Shown: positions 38,939-49,907, numbered from the stretch's first letter. The stretch: 64,000 bases of DNA from Duganella sp. OV510 (GCF_900100205.1 NZ_FNEQ01000003.1:1-64000); one strand, 5' to 3'. Numbers and translations are program-made. Notes: generated by a model not told the origin, from the letters alone.

Positions 38939-39877
38939 ATGACCCAGACCTCTTTGATTTGCGGCTCGATCGCGATCGACACCATCCTGCAATTCCCCAA
39001 CCGCTTCGACAGCATCCTGCTGCCGGACCAGCTGCACAAGGTCAACGTCTCCTTCCTGGCGCCGACCATGCGCACCGAATTCGGCGGCTGCGCGCCCAAC
39101 ATCGCCTACAACCTGAAGCTGCTGGGCGGCTCGCCGCGCATCGTCGGCGTCATGGGCCAGGACAACGCCGCCTACATGGAGCGCTTCCGCAAGCTGGGCC
39201 TGGCCACCGACAATATCCTGATCAAGCACGAGGCGTACAACGCCCAGTGCTTCGTCACCGCCGACCAGGACAACAACCAGATCAACGCCTTCCACCCTGG
39301 CGCCATGTCGTTCGCGCACGAGAACGAGATCGCCAAGGCCGGGCCTGCGCGCCTGGCCATCATCTCGCCGGATGGCCACCTGGGCATGAAGAAGCACGCC
39401 GATGACCTGTCCAAGCTGAACATCCCGTTCATCTTCGATCCGGGCCAGCAGCTGCCGATGTTCAATGGCGAAGAGCTGATCGATTTCATCGACAAAGCCA
39501 CCTACGTCACCACCAACGACTATGAAATCGAGCTGCTGATCGAGCGCACCGGCCTGACGCTGGCGGACATCGCCAGCCGCGTCGACGCGCTGATCGTCAC
39601 GCGTGGCGAGCAGGGTTCGGAGATTCATAGCAAGGGCCAGCGCATCGACATCCCGGCCGTGCCGGTGGCGGACGCACTCGATCCGACCGGTTGCGGCGAC
39701 GCCTACCGCGCCGGCCTGCTGTTCGGCATCACCAATGGCTGGAGCTGGGAAACCACCGGCCGCCTTGCCAGCCTGCTGGGCGCGATCAAGATCGCCCACA
39801 AGGGTGCGCAGAACCACCACTTCACAGCGGCGGAAATCGCCGACCAGTTCGAAGCAGCCTTCGGCTACCGCTTCTAA
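38939..39877 (+). CDS. PfkB-family carbohydrate/nucleoside kinase
   Basis: Ribokinase-fold kinase of 312 residues. It shows N-terminal LICGSIAIDTIL, the FGGCAPNIAYNLKLLGG substrate block and the C-terminal ATP site DPTGCGDAYRAGLLFGI with the anion-hole and catalytic Asp. The GGCAPNIA and TGCGDAYR forms resemble adenosine-kinase-like members. A sugar or nucleoside substrate cannot be decided from sequence alone. It follows the zinc-ribbon gene by 9 nt and is the last gene before a strong terminator. Confidence 0.88.
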   Translation: MTQTSLICGSIAIDTILQFPNRFDSILLPDQLHKVNVSFLAPTMRTEFGGCAPNIAYNLKLLGGSPRIVGVMGQDNAAYMERFRKLGLATDNILIKHEAYNAQCFVTADQDNNQINAFHPGAMSFAHENEIAKAGPARLAIISPDGHLGMKKHADDLSKLNIPFIFDPGQQLPMFNGEELIDFIDKATYVTTNDYEIELLIERTGLTLADIASRVDALIVTRGEQGSEIHSKGQRIDIPAVPVADALDPTGCGDAYRAGLLFGITNGWSWETTGRLASLLGAIKIAHKGAQNHHFTAAEIADQFEAAFGYRF

Positions 39878-39881
39878 AAAC

Positions 39882-39907
39882 AAAAAAGCCGGGTGACCGG
39901 CTTTTTT
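39882..39907. terminator. Bidirectional rho-independent terminator
   Basis: Perfect inverted repeat AAAAAAGCCGG / CCGGCTTTTTT around a GTGA loop, with runs of A before and T after. It sits between the convergent PfkB-kinase gene and yggT, so it can stop transcripts from either direction. Confidence 0.9.
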
Positions 39908-39910
39908 GCT

Positions 39911-40444
39911 TTAGCGGCCGGTGAAGGCCACGCCGAGCAGCAGCTGCGCTATCTGCAGCAGGATCAGCGCCACCAGCAGCGACAAGTCCAGATTCCCCAC
40001 CAGCGGCACCACGCGGCGGATCGGCCGCAGCAGCGGCTCGTTCAGCGCGCGCACAAACGGCGCCAGCGGCGCATGCGGGTTGACCCAGCTGAAGATCGCC
40101 TCGATCACCAGCAGCGCCATGAAGCCGTACAGTATCCATTCCAGGAAGCGCTGGCAGGCCGCCAGCAGCACGGCAGACGCCGGCCAGCCAGCCAGGAACA
40201 GCACCGAGGTTGCCGCCAGCACGATCAGGAAGGCGCCGATCAGGCTGGCCCAGTCATACCCGCCGACGCCCGGCACGATGCGGCGCAATGGACGCACCAG
40301 CCAGTCCGACAATTGGAAAGTGAACTGCGCCACCGACGACGGCGGCCGCACGCGGATCGCCTGCATCCAGAAACGCAGCAGCAAGGCTCCGCCCAGCAGG
40401 ACGGCGATGGCGTCGACAATCAACTTCAGAATACTAATCAGCAC
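39911..40444 (-). CDS. yggT: YggT family membrane protein
   Basis: Integral membrane protein of 177 aa with two YggT repeats. Four or more hydrophobic segments alternate with the conserved LSDWLVRPLRRIVP and LNEPLLRPIRRVVP cytoplasmic loops, the family hallmark. In other bacteria YggT relatives help in osmotic-shock resistance or cofactor binding to cytochrome complexes in plastids; the role here is open. Just upstream is the terminator of the H1-like gene, so it is probably transcribed from its own promoter. Confidence 0.9.
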   Translation of the reverse strand: MLISILKLIVDAIAVLLGGALLLRFWMQAIRVRPPSSVAQFTFQLSDWLVRPLRRIVPGVGGYDWASLIGAFLIVLAATSVLFLAGWPASAVLLAACQRFLEWILYGFMALLVIEAIFSWVNPHAPLAPFVRALNEPLLRPIRRVVPLVGNLDLSLLVALILLQIAQLLLGVAFTGR

Positions 40445-40458
40445 GGAACCCCTCCAAT

Positions 40459-40493
40459 AAAAAAGCCGCTGTGTGATTGTCTCACACAGCGGC
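40459..40493 (-). terminator. Rho-independent terminator of the H1-like gene
   Basis: On the reverse strand, GCCGCTGTGTGA pairs perfectly with TCACACAGCGGC around a 5-nt loop, followed by six T. It lies 33 nt after the H1-like stop codon and before yggT. Confidence 0.9.
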
Positions 40494-40525
40494 CATTGCG
40501 CCTCAACAGGCTAAGCGTTTAAGGC

Positions 40526-41533
40526 TTAGGAAGGGCGGGTGCTGGTTGGGAACGGCCATGCGGCAGCCGGAGCCAGTACGGTTTTTGCTGCTGGCGCGGC
40601 GGCCGGAGCGGCTGGCGCTGCTGCTGGAGCGGCGACGGCTGCTGGTTTAGCGGCTTCCTTTTTTGGCGCAGCTTTTTTCGGCGCAGCTTTTTTAGCAGCT
40701 GGCTTGGCGGCTGGCGCAGCGGCTGCTGCTGGCGCTGCCGGAGCGGCGGCTGGCTTGGCAGCTGGCTTGGCAGCTGGTTTAGCAGCAGCTTTTTTAGCTA
40801 CTGGCTTGTTGGCAGCTGCTGGCTTAGCGGCTGCCTTAACCGGCTTTTTTGCTGCTGGCTTAGCCGCTACCTTTGCAGCTGGCTTGGCTGCTGCTTTTGC
40901 TGCTGGTTTTTTGGCGACAGCTTTTTTGGCTGCTGGTTTTGCGGCTGGTTTTGCAGCGACTTTTTTAGCAGCTGGCTTGGCGGCGGTCTTGGCGACAGCT
41001 TTTTTAGCGGCCGGTTTAGCAGCGACTTTCTTCGCTGCTGGCTTGGCGGCTACTTTTTTAGCGGCTGGTTTAGCGGCTGCTTTGGCGACGGTTTTCTTCG
41101 CTGCTGGCTTGGCTGCTACTTTTTTAGCTGCTGGTTTAGCGGCGACTTTTTTCGCTGCGGGCTTGGCTGCTGCTTTAGCGACGGTTTTTTTCGCTGCTGG
41201 TTTAGCGGCTACTTTTTTCGCTGCTGGTTTAGCGGCGACTTTTTTCACTGCTGGCTTGGCTGCTGCTTTAGCGACGGTTTTCTTCGCTGCTGGTTTAGCG
41301 GCTGCTTTTTTCACAGCTGGTTTGGCTGCTGGTTTCGCTGCAGCTTTTTTCACTGCTGGCTTGGCTGCTGGTTTAGCAGCGGCTTTTTTCACAGCTGGTT
41401 TAGCGGCTGGCTTGGCAGCTGCTTTTTTCACTGCTGGCTTGGCAGCTGCTTTCACAGCTGGTTTGGCGGCGGTGGTTTTCTTTGCTGGTGCGGCAGCTTT
41501 CTTAGCTGCTGGTTTCTTTGCGGCGGTAGCCAT
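40526..41533 (-). CDS. Histone H1-like Lys/Ala/Pro-rich DNA-binding protein
   Basis: A 335-residue protein made almost only of A, K, P and V. The first 40 residues and the bulk consist of AAKPAAKK-type units; the tail (last 45 residues) is less basic, Ala/Pro-rich. Similar C-terminal tails in AlgP- and HctB-like proteins compact DNA. The ATG at 41533 has a strong AAGGAGAACT ribosome site; the open frame upstream of it does not. No globular domain is visible. It probably acts in the nucleoid; a structural or stress-linked role is inference. A smaller relative with a SWIB domain lies at 62.8 kb. Confidence 0.86.
   Translation of the reverse strand: MATAAKKPAAKKAAAPAKKTTAAKPAVKAAAKPAVKKAAAKPAAKPAVKKAAAKPAAKPAVKKAAAKPAAKPAVKKAAAKPAAKKTVAKAAAKPAVKKVAAKPAAKKVAAKPAAKKTVAKAAAKPAAKKVAAKPAAKKVAAKPAAKKTVAKAAAKPAAKKVAAKPAAKKVAAKPAAKKAVAKTAAKPAAKKVAAKPAAKPAAKKAVAKKPAAKAAAKPAAKVAAKPAAKKPVKAAAKPAAANKPVAKKAAAKPAAKPAAKPAAAPAAPAAAAAPAAKPAAKKAAPKKAAPKKEAAKPAAVAAPAAAPAAPAAAPAAKTVLAPAAAWPFPTSTRPS
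40992..41363 (-). repeat. 93-nt tandem repeats in the H1-like gene
   Basis: The marker GCGACRG at 40992, 41085, 41178 and 41271 recurs at an exact 93-nt period (31 residues, KKTVAK followed by AAKP-type units). Copies are near-identical on the DNA level, with mostly synonymous variation. Shorter 39-nt units with AVKKAAAKPAAKP follow toward the 5' end of the gene. Copy number is likely to vary between strains. Confidence 0.88.
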
Positions 41534-41839
41534 GTTTAGTTCTCCTTCATCGGGGATGGGAAAAATTCGTTTACAAGATTTAAACCCGTCCAACCCGGGA
41601 TTGGGCCAGGCGAATTATTCATCGGCACAAACTGAAGCGGTTTGCGCTAATGAATTCGGCACTAGCTGAACTGCTGCATCTCCTCACAAGTGCAGCGCTT
41701 CAGCCATCGATCCACCCGCCCTCCGAAGCCGGAGCGGCGTGCAGATACAAATCTTGTCGCGACGTTTTGCGGTGGTCCGGGCGTGTACTCAGCTCCTGGA
41801 ACCTGCGTCGCAGCCACGTCGCGGTTTTCGTTTTTAAAC

Positions 41840-41878
41840 AAAAAACCGCCCGGCCTGAACTCAATCAGGCAAGACGGT
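41840..41878 (-). terminator. Rho-independent terminator inside the intergenic region
   Basis: On the reverse strand, a 14-bp stem with one mismatch and two G-U pairs (ACCGTCTTGCCTGA with TCAGGCCGGGCGGT) and a 6-nt loop is followed by TTTTTTG. No protein gene ends here on that strand, so it must serve an RNA or a leader. Confidence 0.8.
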
Positions 41879-42341
41879 TGAATAAAAACGACGACGTGGT
41901 CTTGTGCATATGGTGTGAATCTGTATCCCGTATTCGGTCTTCACTGCTCGGTCTTCACTACGTGGTGCGTACTTCAGAAATTTCAACGCATTTTTTAAAA
42001 CACGTATTTTCAAGTTCGTAAAGTACACGAAAACCTTATCGATGCGCAACCGGCACGTTAGATATTCACGCGCTTTTTTTGCCGCTTACGCTCGCCAACT
42101 CACATACGCATGCTGATTCAAGCTGCCGGTTTGCTTCATCGCGCATGCTCAACGCGCGCTCAATCAGGTTCGGGAAGTGCCGTGCGCATCGCGCCGGAAA
42201 ATCGCACTTCAAAGTAAGCCTTATGCTGCCTGGGTTTCTGCGATGCCGCCGTCGTCGGCTTGAATTTCGCGTCGCCCGCTTCCGAATCCGAGAGCGCTTG
42301 CGCTGCGTCTGCGCACCGCCACTGCTCGCTGTTTTTAATTC
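41840..42341 (-). ncRNA. Candidate noncoding RNA or attenuated leader, about 500 nt
   Basis: Its 5' boundary is inferred from a good reverse-strand promoter, with transcription starting near 42341, and its 3' boundary from a strong terminator at 41840-41878. Between them there is no credible coding frame with a ribosome site. Sequence does not show RNase P, tmRNA or 6S hallmarks by eye. Alternatives are a long leader of the H1-like gene controlled by read-through, or a decayed gene. Unproven. Confidence 0.4.
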
Positions 42342-42347
42342 GTCGCG

Positions 42348-42376
42348 ATTATGAGACAGAGTAAGACGAATAGCAA
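42348..42376 (-). promoter_or_regulatory. Sigma-70 type promoter, reverse strand
   Basis: TTGCTA (-35, plus-strand 42371-42376), a 17-nt spacer and CATAAT (-10, plus-strand 42348-42353). Transcription would run left, toward the terminator at 41840. No gene start lies within 700 nt downstream on that strand. Confidence 0.6.
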
Positions 42377-42521
42377 GCGGAATACAGCGGTGCGCCGCAT
42401 CGCGCCTGCGTTTTAGAGCGCGTGATCGAATGCGGTGAAGATGAAAAGTGCCGGGCGCGCGCTGCTGTAAATCGGCGTTAAGGCATGCCACGACAGGCGG
42501 CGTTTGAAATGTGCGGCGGTC

Positions 42522-42992
42522 TTACTCGGTGTCCTCCGACTTACGTCGGACCACCCATTCGTTCATGTCGACAGCCATCCGCTTGAGCAGTCTGGCGAGG
42601 TCGCGTCGCTCGGCATTGGTCCAATCGGCCATCAATTCGCCGACCAGTTCCTCGCGCATGCGGTCGACGGCGTCCGCCATCTCGCGTCCCAGCTCCGTCA
42701 CCTCGGCTTCGCGCACCCGCTTGTCTCGCGTGCCGGCGCGACGCACCACCAGCCCCAGTTCGTCGAGGCGGGCGACCTGGCGACTGACGGTGGTGTAGTC
42801 GCGTCCGACCAGGTCGGCCAGCTCCACCACGCCGATCGGGCCGCGCCGGTCGATCCGCACCAGCAGTGGAAGCAGCGCGCGCTCCAATGGCATGGCCATG
42901 TCGGACATCAGGGCGACGTCGGGCTCGGGCCGGCTCATGAAGCCGACGATGTCGAGCAGCGCGTCATGCAAATCGCGGATATCTTTATTCAT
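42522..42992 (-). CDS. MarR-family transcriptional regulator
   Basis: Winged-helix dimer of 156 residues. The typical MarR layout is visible: N-terminal dimer helix, ALLPLLVRIDRRGPIGVVELADLVGRDYTTVSRQVARLDELGLVVRR (recognition helix) and the wing with GTRDKRVREAEVTELG. The start at 42992 has a TATAAT box ending 6 nt upstream and no Shine-Dalgarno site, so the mRNA may be leaderless. It diverges from a flavin monooxygenase, and the two share two palindromes, so it probably represses that gene and itself in response to an aromatic ligand. Confidence 0.9.
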   Translation of the reverse strand: MNKDIRDLHDALLDIVGFMSRPEPDVALMSDMAMPLERALLPLLVRIDRRGPIGVVELADLVGRDYTTVSRQVARLDELGLVVRRAGTRDKRVREAEVTELGREMADAVDRMREELVGELMADWTNAERRDLARLLKRMAVDMNEWVVRRKSEDTE

Positions 42993-43010
42993 ATGTGCAT
43001 TATACACATA
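42992..43010. promoter_or_regulatory. Operator 1, MarR-type palindrome
   Basis: TATGTG-CATTATA-CACATA, a perfect 6-nt inverted repeat with a 7-nt spacer. It covers the regulator's TATAAT box and the first base of its start codon. The matching site lies at 43041. Confidence 0.78.
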
Positions 43011-43014
43011 ATTA

Positions 43015-43043
43015 TTGACATGATTTTCGACTCGGAATAATAT
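43015..43043 (+). promoter_or_regulatory. Promoter of the flavin monooxygenase gene
   Basis: TTGACA (43015-43020), 17-nt spacer, TAATAT (43038-43043): a nearly ideal sigma-70 promoter. The -10 box overlaps operator 2, so regulator binding there should block RNA polymerase. Confidence 0.85.
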
Positions 43044-43059
43044 GTGCAAAATACACATA
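43041..43059. promoter_or_regulatory. Operator 2, MarR-type palindrome
   Basis: TATGTG-CAAAATA-CACATA, the same 6-7-6 arrangement as operator 1 with spacers alike at 5 of 7 positions. It lies at the -10 box and start site of the monooxygenase promoter. Confidence 0.8.
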
Positions 43060-43073
43060 TCAAGGAGTATTCC

Positions 43074-44552
43074 ATGGACACTGACGTTCTGATCTGCGGC
43101 GCCGGCGCGGCCGGACTGACGCTGGCAATCGACCTGGCGCGACGCGGCGTTTCCTTCCTGCTGATCGACCAGGCTGCGGCGCCGTTCGCCGGTTCGCGCG
43201 GCAAGGGCATCCAGCCACGCACGCTGGAAATCTTCGAGGCGCTGGATGTCGCCGACCGCATGATCGCCGCCGGCGGACGCTATCCCTCGCAGCGCCACTA
43301 CGCCGCCGACGGCAGCCATCATGACGAGCCAACGGTGGCTGCCAGCGCCGCCACGCCGGCCGAACCATATGGTGAACCGCTGATGCTGCCGCAGCACCTG
43401 ACCGACGGCATGCTGCGCGCACGGCTGGCGGAGCTGGGCCATGCGCCGCGCTACGCCCATGCGCTGGTCGGCTTCACGCAAGATGACAGCGGCGTGACAG
43501 CGCACGTGCACTCCCCCGTCGGCGAGCATGACATCCGCGCACGCTACCTGGTCGGCGCAGACGGCGGCCGCAGCTTCGTGCGCAAAACGCTGGACATCGG
43601 CTTCCCCGGCGAATCGCTCAACGCCCGCGCGGTGGTGGCCGATCTGTCGCTCAGCGGTTTGACGCGCGAGGTGTGGCATCGCTGGGGCAAAGGTGGCCAG
43701 CAAATTAGCTTATGCCCTTTGCAGGGGACGACGCTGTTCCAGTTGCAGATGCCGATCCCGCTCGACGGCGAGTTCGATCTGTCCGATGCCGGCATCGCCG
43801 CGGCGATCACCGCGCGCACCGGCCGCGCCGACATCCAGGTCCACGCGGTGCACTGGCGTTCCGACTATGCGATGAGTGCGCGCCTAGCAGACCGCTATCG
43901 AGTGGGCCGCGTGTTCATCGCCGGCGATGCGGCGCATGTGCATCCGCCGACTGGTGGCCAGGGTCTGAACACCAGCGTGCAGGATGCCTGGAATCTGGGA
44001 TGGAAGCTGGCGGCGGTGCTGCGCGGCGCTGATGAAGCGCTGCTCGACACCTATGAAGAAGAGCGCCGCGAAGTCGCCGCCGATATGCTGGGCATGTCGA
44101 CCCGGCTGCTGGACGCGGCGCGCGAGCGTGGCGACCTTCGTCGCGGGCGTGAACAGCAGCAGCTGGACCTCGGCTACCCGGCATCGTCGCTGTCGCTGGA
44201 CGAGCGTGGCGACGACGCCGTCGTGCGCGCCGGCTACCGCGCGCCGGACGCGCCATGCATCGGCGCCGGCGGCCAGCCGCTGCGTTTGTTTTCGCTATTG
44301 AAATCAGCAGATTGGATATTGCTGCGCTATGAGCCGGCAGGTGCAGCGGCGATCGCGCCGCGCCGTGGGCTGCGCATCATCACCGTCGGCCAGCACGCCG
44401 AACTGCGCGACCACGCCGGCCACCTGCGCGCCGCCTACGGTTTCACCGCCGGCGACATCGCCCTGATCCGCCCCGACGGCTACCTCGCCGCCCTCACCCA
44501 CGACGAATACAGCCCGGCTCTGGCGAAATACATTGACCGCCTATTGGCCTAG
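43074..44552 (+). CDS. FAD-dependent aromatic monooxygenase (PheA/TfdB-like)
   Basis: Predicted flavoprotein hydroxylase of 492 residues. FAD motifs: GAGAAGLTLAIDLARRG (9-25), the DG motif in YLVGADGGRSFVRK, and the GD motif in VFIAGDAAHVHPPTGGQGLN. A C-terminal thioredoxin-like domain remnant is suggested by the last 150 residues. Such enzymes hydroxylate phenols, anthranilates or antibiotics such as tetracycline and rifampicin. The ATG at 43074 has AAGGAG at 43062; an upstream GTG (43044) is less likely. Substrate is unknown. It ends overlapping the convergent nuclease gene by 12 nt. Confidence 0.9.
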   Translation: MDTDVLICGAGAAGLTLAIDLARRGVSFLLIDQAAAPFAGSRGKGIQPRTLEIFEALDVADRMIAAGGRYPSQRHYAADGSHHDEPTVAASAATPAEPYGEPLMLPQHLTDGMLRARLAELGHAPRYAHALVGFTQDDSGVTAHVHSPVGEHDIRARYLVGADGGRSFVRKTLDIGFPGESLNARAVVADLSLSGLTREVWHRWGKGGQQISLCPLQGTTLFQLQMPIPLDGEFDLSDAGIAAAITARTGRADIQVHAVHWRSDYAMSARLADRYRVGRVFIAGDAAHVHPPTGGQGLNTSVQDAWNLGWKLAAVLRGADEALLDTYEEERREVAADMLGMSTRLLDAARERGDLRRGREQQQLDLGYPASSLSLDERGDDAVVRAGYRAPDAPCIGAGGQPLRLFSLLKSADWILLRYEPAGAAAIAPRRGLRIITVGQHAELRDHAGHLRAAYGFTAGDIALIRPDGYLAALTHDEYSPALAKYIDRLLA

Positions 44553-45566
44553 CCGGCGTCGCGCCAGCCGCTCACGCGCTGCGGCCAGCGCCGAGCGCAG
44601 CTGGCGCTCCAGCTCCGCCTTGGGTGGCAGTTCGGTCCAGTATTCGGCAACGGCGATGCCGTCCTTATGCATCTCCAACAGCTCGACCTGCTCATGGCGG
44701 GACTCGGCACAGAGAATTAAACCGATGGGCGTCTCCTCTCCGGGCTGACGATCAAACTTGTCCAGCCATCGGAGATACAGCTCCATCTGTCCCTTGTGCG
44801 CGGCCTTGAACCGCCCAAGCTTCAACTCAATCGCCACCAGCCGCCGCAGGCGACGATGAAAGAACAGCAGATCGAGGTAGAAGTCTTCTCCATCGATGAT
44901 CATCCGCTTCTTCCGCTCGACAAAGGCGAAACCGCCACCCAGCTCCAGGATGAAGGCTTTCAACTGGAGCAGAATCGCACTCTCAAGATCCGCCTCGTCA
45001 TAACCATCGCGCAAACCAAGAAAGTCTAAAAAATACGTATCCTTGAAAATCCCGGCAGACGGTGCATCTGGAAATGAAGGTGATTCAATACTGGCGACCG
45101 AACAGCGTTCGTACGCTTTCCGATCAATCTGCCGGCGCAACTCCCTGACACTCCAGCATTCGGTAGCCCCCTGCTGGGCATAGTACATGCGCCCCGCTGC
45201 GGTCTTCAAAGGGATCAGAAGCACAAAATGGCTCCAGCTCAATTGTCGCGACAGTGTCGCGACAATTTCCGCGTTGGAAAACGCTTGAACAAATTGCACC
45301 ATGCGGCGCAGATTATTGACTTCAAACCCTCGGCCAAACTCCTGCGTTAAGCGCTCTCCCAGGCGTTTCATCAGCTGGGCGCCGTACTGGGCGCGCTCGC
45401 CGGCCAACACTTCTATCGACAAACGGCGCCCCACCGACCAATAAAGCTGGCTCAATTCCGCGTTAACGGTTGCTGCCAAGCGCTGGCGGCTGGAGACAAT
45501 CAGAGCACGTAATTCCGTATGCAAAGACTCCAACGCGTTCGTCATCACTACCTCTGCTTTATCCAT
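44541..45566 (-). CDS. DUF1016/PDDEXK nuclease domain protein (YhcG-like)
   Basis: A 341-residue protein in two parts. The N-terminal DUF1016 domain has LYWSVGRRLS and a QLSWSHFVLLIPLK block. The C-terminal half shows a PDDEXK-like core: FYLDLLFFHRRLRRLVAIELKLG, where the D, E and K of D-x(n)-E-L-K are visible. The ATG at 45566 has GGAGGAA seven nt upstream. Family members are linked to mobile elements and defence islands and may cut DNA. No methylase, toxin partner or transposase stands next to it. Confidence 0.88.
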   Translation of the reverse strand: MDKAEVVMTNALESLHTELRALIVSSRQRLAATVNAELSQLYWSVGRRLSIEVLAGERAQYGAQLMKRLGERLTQEFGRGFEVNNLRRMVQFVQAFSNAEIVATLSRQLSWSHFVLLIPLKTAAGRMYYAQQGATECWSVRELRRQIDRKAYERCSVASIESPSFPDAPSAGIFKDTYFLDFLGLRDGYDEADLESAILLQLKAFILELGGGFAFVERKKRMIIDGEDFYLDLLFFHRRLRRLVAIELKLGRFKAAHKGQMELYLRWLDKFDRQPGEETPIGLILCAESRHEQVELLEMHKDGIAVAEYWTELPPKAELERQLRSALAAARERLARRRLGQ

Positions 45567-45662
45567 GATCGTTCCTCCGGTTGATGGGCCAGAGTCGACT
45601 TTCGACCTATCTCGACAGCCGGTATTGATCTTGAACAGCGAACGAATACAGTTATGCAAATG

Positions 45663-45688
45663 AAAAAGCCCGGCAAGAGCCGGGCTTT
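45663..45688 (-). terminator. Rho-independent terminator of nrdB
   Basis: AAAGCCCGGC / GCCGGGCTTT stem with a 4-nt loop, followed on the reverse strand by TTTTT. It sits 25 nt after the nrdB stop. Confidence 0.9.
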
Positions 45689-45713
45689 GGGGAGCTACTA
45701 ATATAGAGAGAGA

Positions 45714-46823
45714 TTAATCCCAGTTCAGCGCGCCGCCGGTCTGGTATTCGATGACGCGGGTCTCGAAGAAGTTACGCTCTTTCTTCAGGTCGATCATCTC
45801 GCTCATCCATGGGAATGGATTGTCTTCCTGGTCGAACAGCGTTTCCAGGCCGATCTGGGTGGCGCGGCGGTTGGCGATGAAGCGCAGATAGCCTTTGAAC
45901 ATGGTGGCGTTCAGACCCAGCACGCCGCGCGGCATGGTGTCTTCGGCGTAGGCGTACTCCAGGTCCACCGCTTCCAGGAACAGCGCCTTGATCTCTTCCT
46001 TGAAGGCCGGGGTCCACAGCAGCGGATTTTCCATCTTGATGGTGTTGATCAGATCGATACCGAAATTGCAATGCATCGATTCGTCGCGCAGGATGTACTG
46101 GTACTGCTCGGCGGCGCCCATCATCTTGTTCTGGCGGCCCAGCGCCAGGATCTGGGTGAAGCCGACGTAGAAGAACAGGCCTTCCATCAGGCAGGCGAAC
46201 ACGATCAGCGATTTCAGCAGCTTTTGGTCGTTTTCGATGGTGCCGGTGGTGAACGCCGGGTCGGTCAGGGTGTTGATGAACGGGATCAGGAACTCGTCCT
46301 TGTCACGGATCGACTTGACTTCATTGTAGGCATTGAAGATTTCCTGCTCGTCCAGGCCCAGCGACTCGACGATGTACTGGTAGGCGTGGGTGTGGATCGC
46401 TTCCTCGAACGCCTGGCGCAGCAGGTACTGGCGGCACTCCGGGGCGGTGATGTGGCGATAGGTGCCCAGCACGATGTTGTTGGCGGCCAGCGAGTCGGCG
46501 GTGACAAAGAAGCCCAGGTTGCGCTTCACCAGGCGACGCTCGTCGTCGGTCAGGCCGTTCGGGTTCTTCCACAGCTCGATATCGCGCTGCATGTTGACTT
46601 CCTGCGGCATCCAGTGGTTGGCGCAGCCGGCCAGGTATTTGTCCCAGGCCCATTTGTACTTGAACGGCACCAGCTGGTTGACGTCGGTCTTGCCGTTGAT
46701 AATGCGCTTGTCATCGGCGTTGACGCGCAGCGCGACTTGCTCAGCCGTGCCTTCGCTTTCGACGGCAGCGTGATTGGCAGCTTGTTTGGCCGGTGCGGCC
46801 TCTTCGTCCCAGGACAGCGACAT
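45714..46823 (-). CDS. nrdB: Ribonucleoside-diphosphate reductase beta subunit, class Ia
   Basis: Holds the di-iron centre and tyrosyl radical for NrdA. The 369 residues carry the ligands in FFVTADSL (Asp) and [12 protein letters not shown] (Glu, His and, four on, the radical Tyr), and later [14 protein letters not shown] with the other Glu and His pair. The radical Tyr is present, supporting class Ia. The ATG at 46823 has GAGGAATTG upstream. Located 69 bp after nrdA. Confidence 0.95.
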   Translation of the reverse strand: MSLSWDEEAAPAKQAANHAAVESEGTAEQVALRVNADDKRIINGKTDVNQLVPFKYKWAWDKYLAGCANHWMPQEVNMQRDIELWKNPNGLTDDERRLVKRNLGFFVTADSLAANNIVLGTYRHITAPECRQYLLRQAFEEAIHTHAYQYIVESLGLDEQEIFNAYNEVKSIRDKDEFLIPFINTLTDPAFTTGTIENDQKLLKSLIVFACLMEGLFFYVGFTQILALGRQNKMMGAAEQYQYILRDESMHCNFGIDLINTIKMENPLLWTPAFKEEIKALFLEAVDLEYAYAEDTMPRGVLGLNATMFKGYLRFIANRRATQIGLETLFDQEDNPFPWMSEMIDLKKERNFFETRVIEYQTGGALNWD

Positions 46824-46892
46824 ATTCAATTCCTCTATATATATGTGGTGATGCGCCACCGCCGGTCAGCCGGCAGCGGCGCGATGCTTAAC

Positions 46893-49817
<2,925 letters not shown>

Positions 49818-49891
49818 TTAAGCTCCCCGGTTACAACGTGCAGTCATTGCTGCGCCGCGTATATGTTTGTTAAGAATTAGTGTCAGTGCAA

Positions 49892-49907
49892 CCACTAGAT
49901 CTAGTGT
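49892..49907 (-). promoter_or_regulatory. NrdR-box-like palindrome upstream of nrdA
   Basis: CCACTAGATCTAGTGT has a perfect 14-nt palindrome CACTAGATCTAGTG, close to the NrdR consensus ACACWATATATWGTGT. A weaker match, TGTTAAGAATTAGTGT, lies at 49868-49883, giving 24 nt between box starts instead of the usual 31-32 nt, so the pair is imperfect. NrdR repression of nrdAB would be expected. Confidence 0.6.

Larger units (their letters stand above)
41534..42521. other. Noncoding stretch of about 1 kb upstream of the H1-like gene
   Basis: No convincing gene is seen here. It is less GC-rich than its surroundings around 41830-42060. It carries a minus-strand promoter (42348-42376) and a minus-strand terminator (41840-41878), which may bound a small RNA. 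A 12-nt direct repeat TCGGTCTTCACT occurs at 41934 and 41948. The two reverse or forward open frames within are rich in Arg/Ser, lack ribosome sites and have no recognisable similarity. Confidence 0.7.

Noticed and set aside
40526..41533. Repeat array as a possible CRISPR
   Set aside because: Repeats are in frame, have no unique spacers and code for a Lys/Ala/Pro protein.
41650..42491. Open frames of 123 and 141 codons in the region upstream of the H1-like gene
   Set aside because: Arg/Ser-rich, no ribosome site and no similarity visible; the region is better explained by the promoter and terminator.
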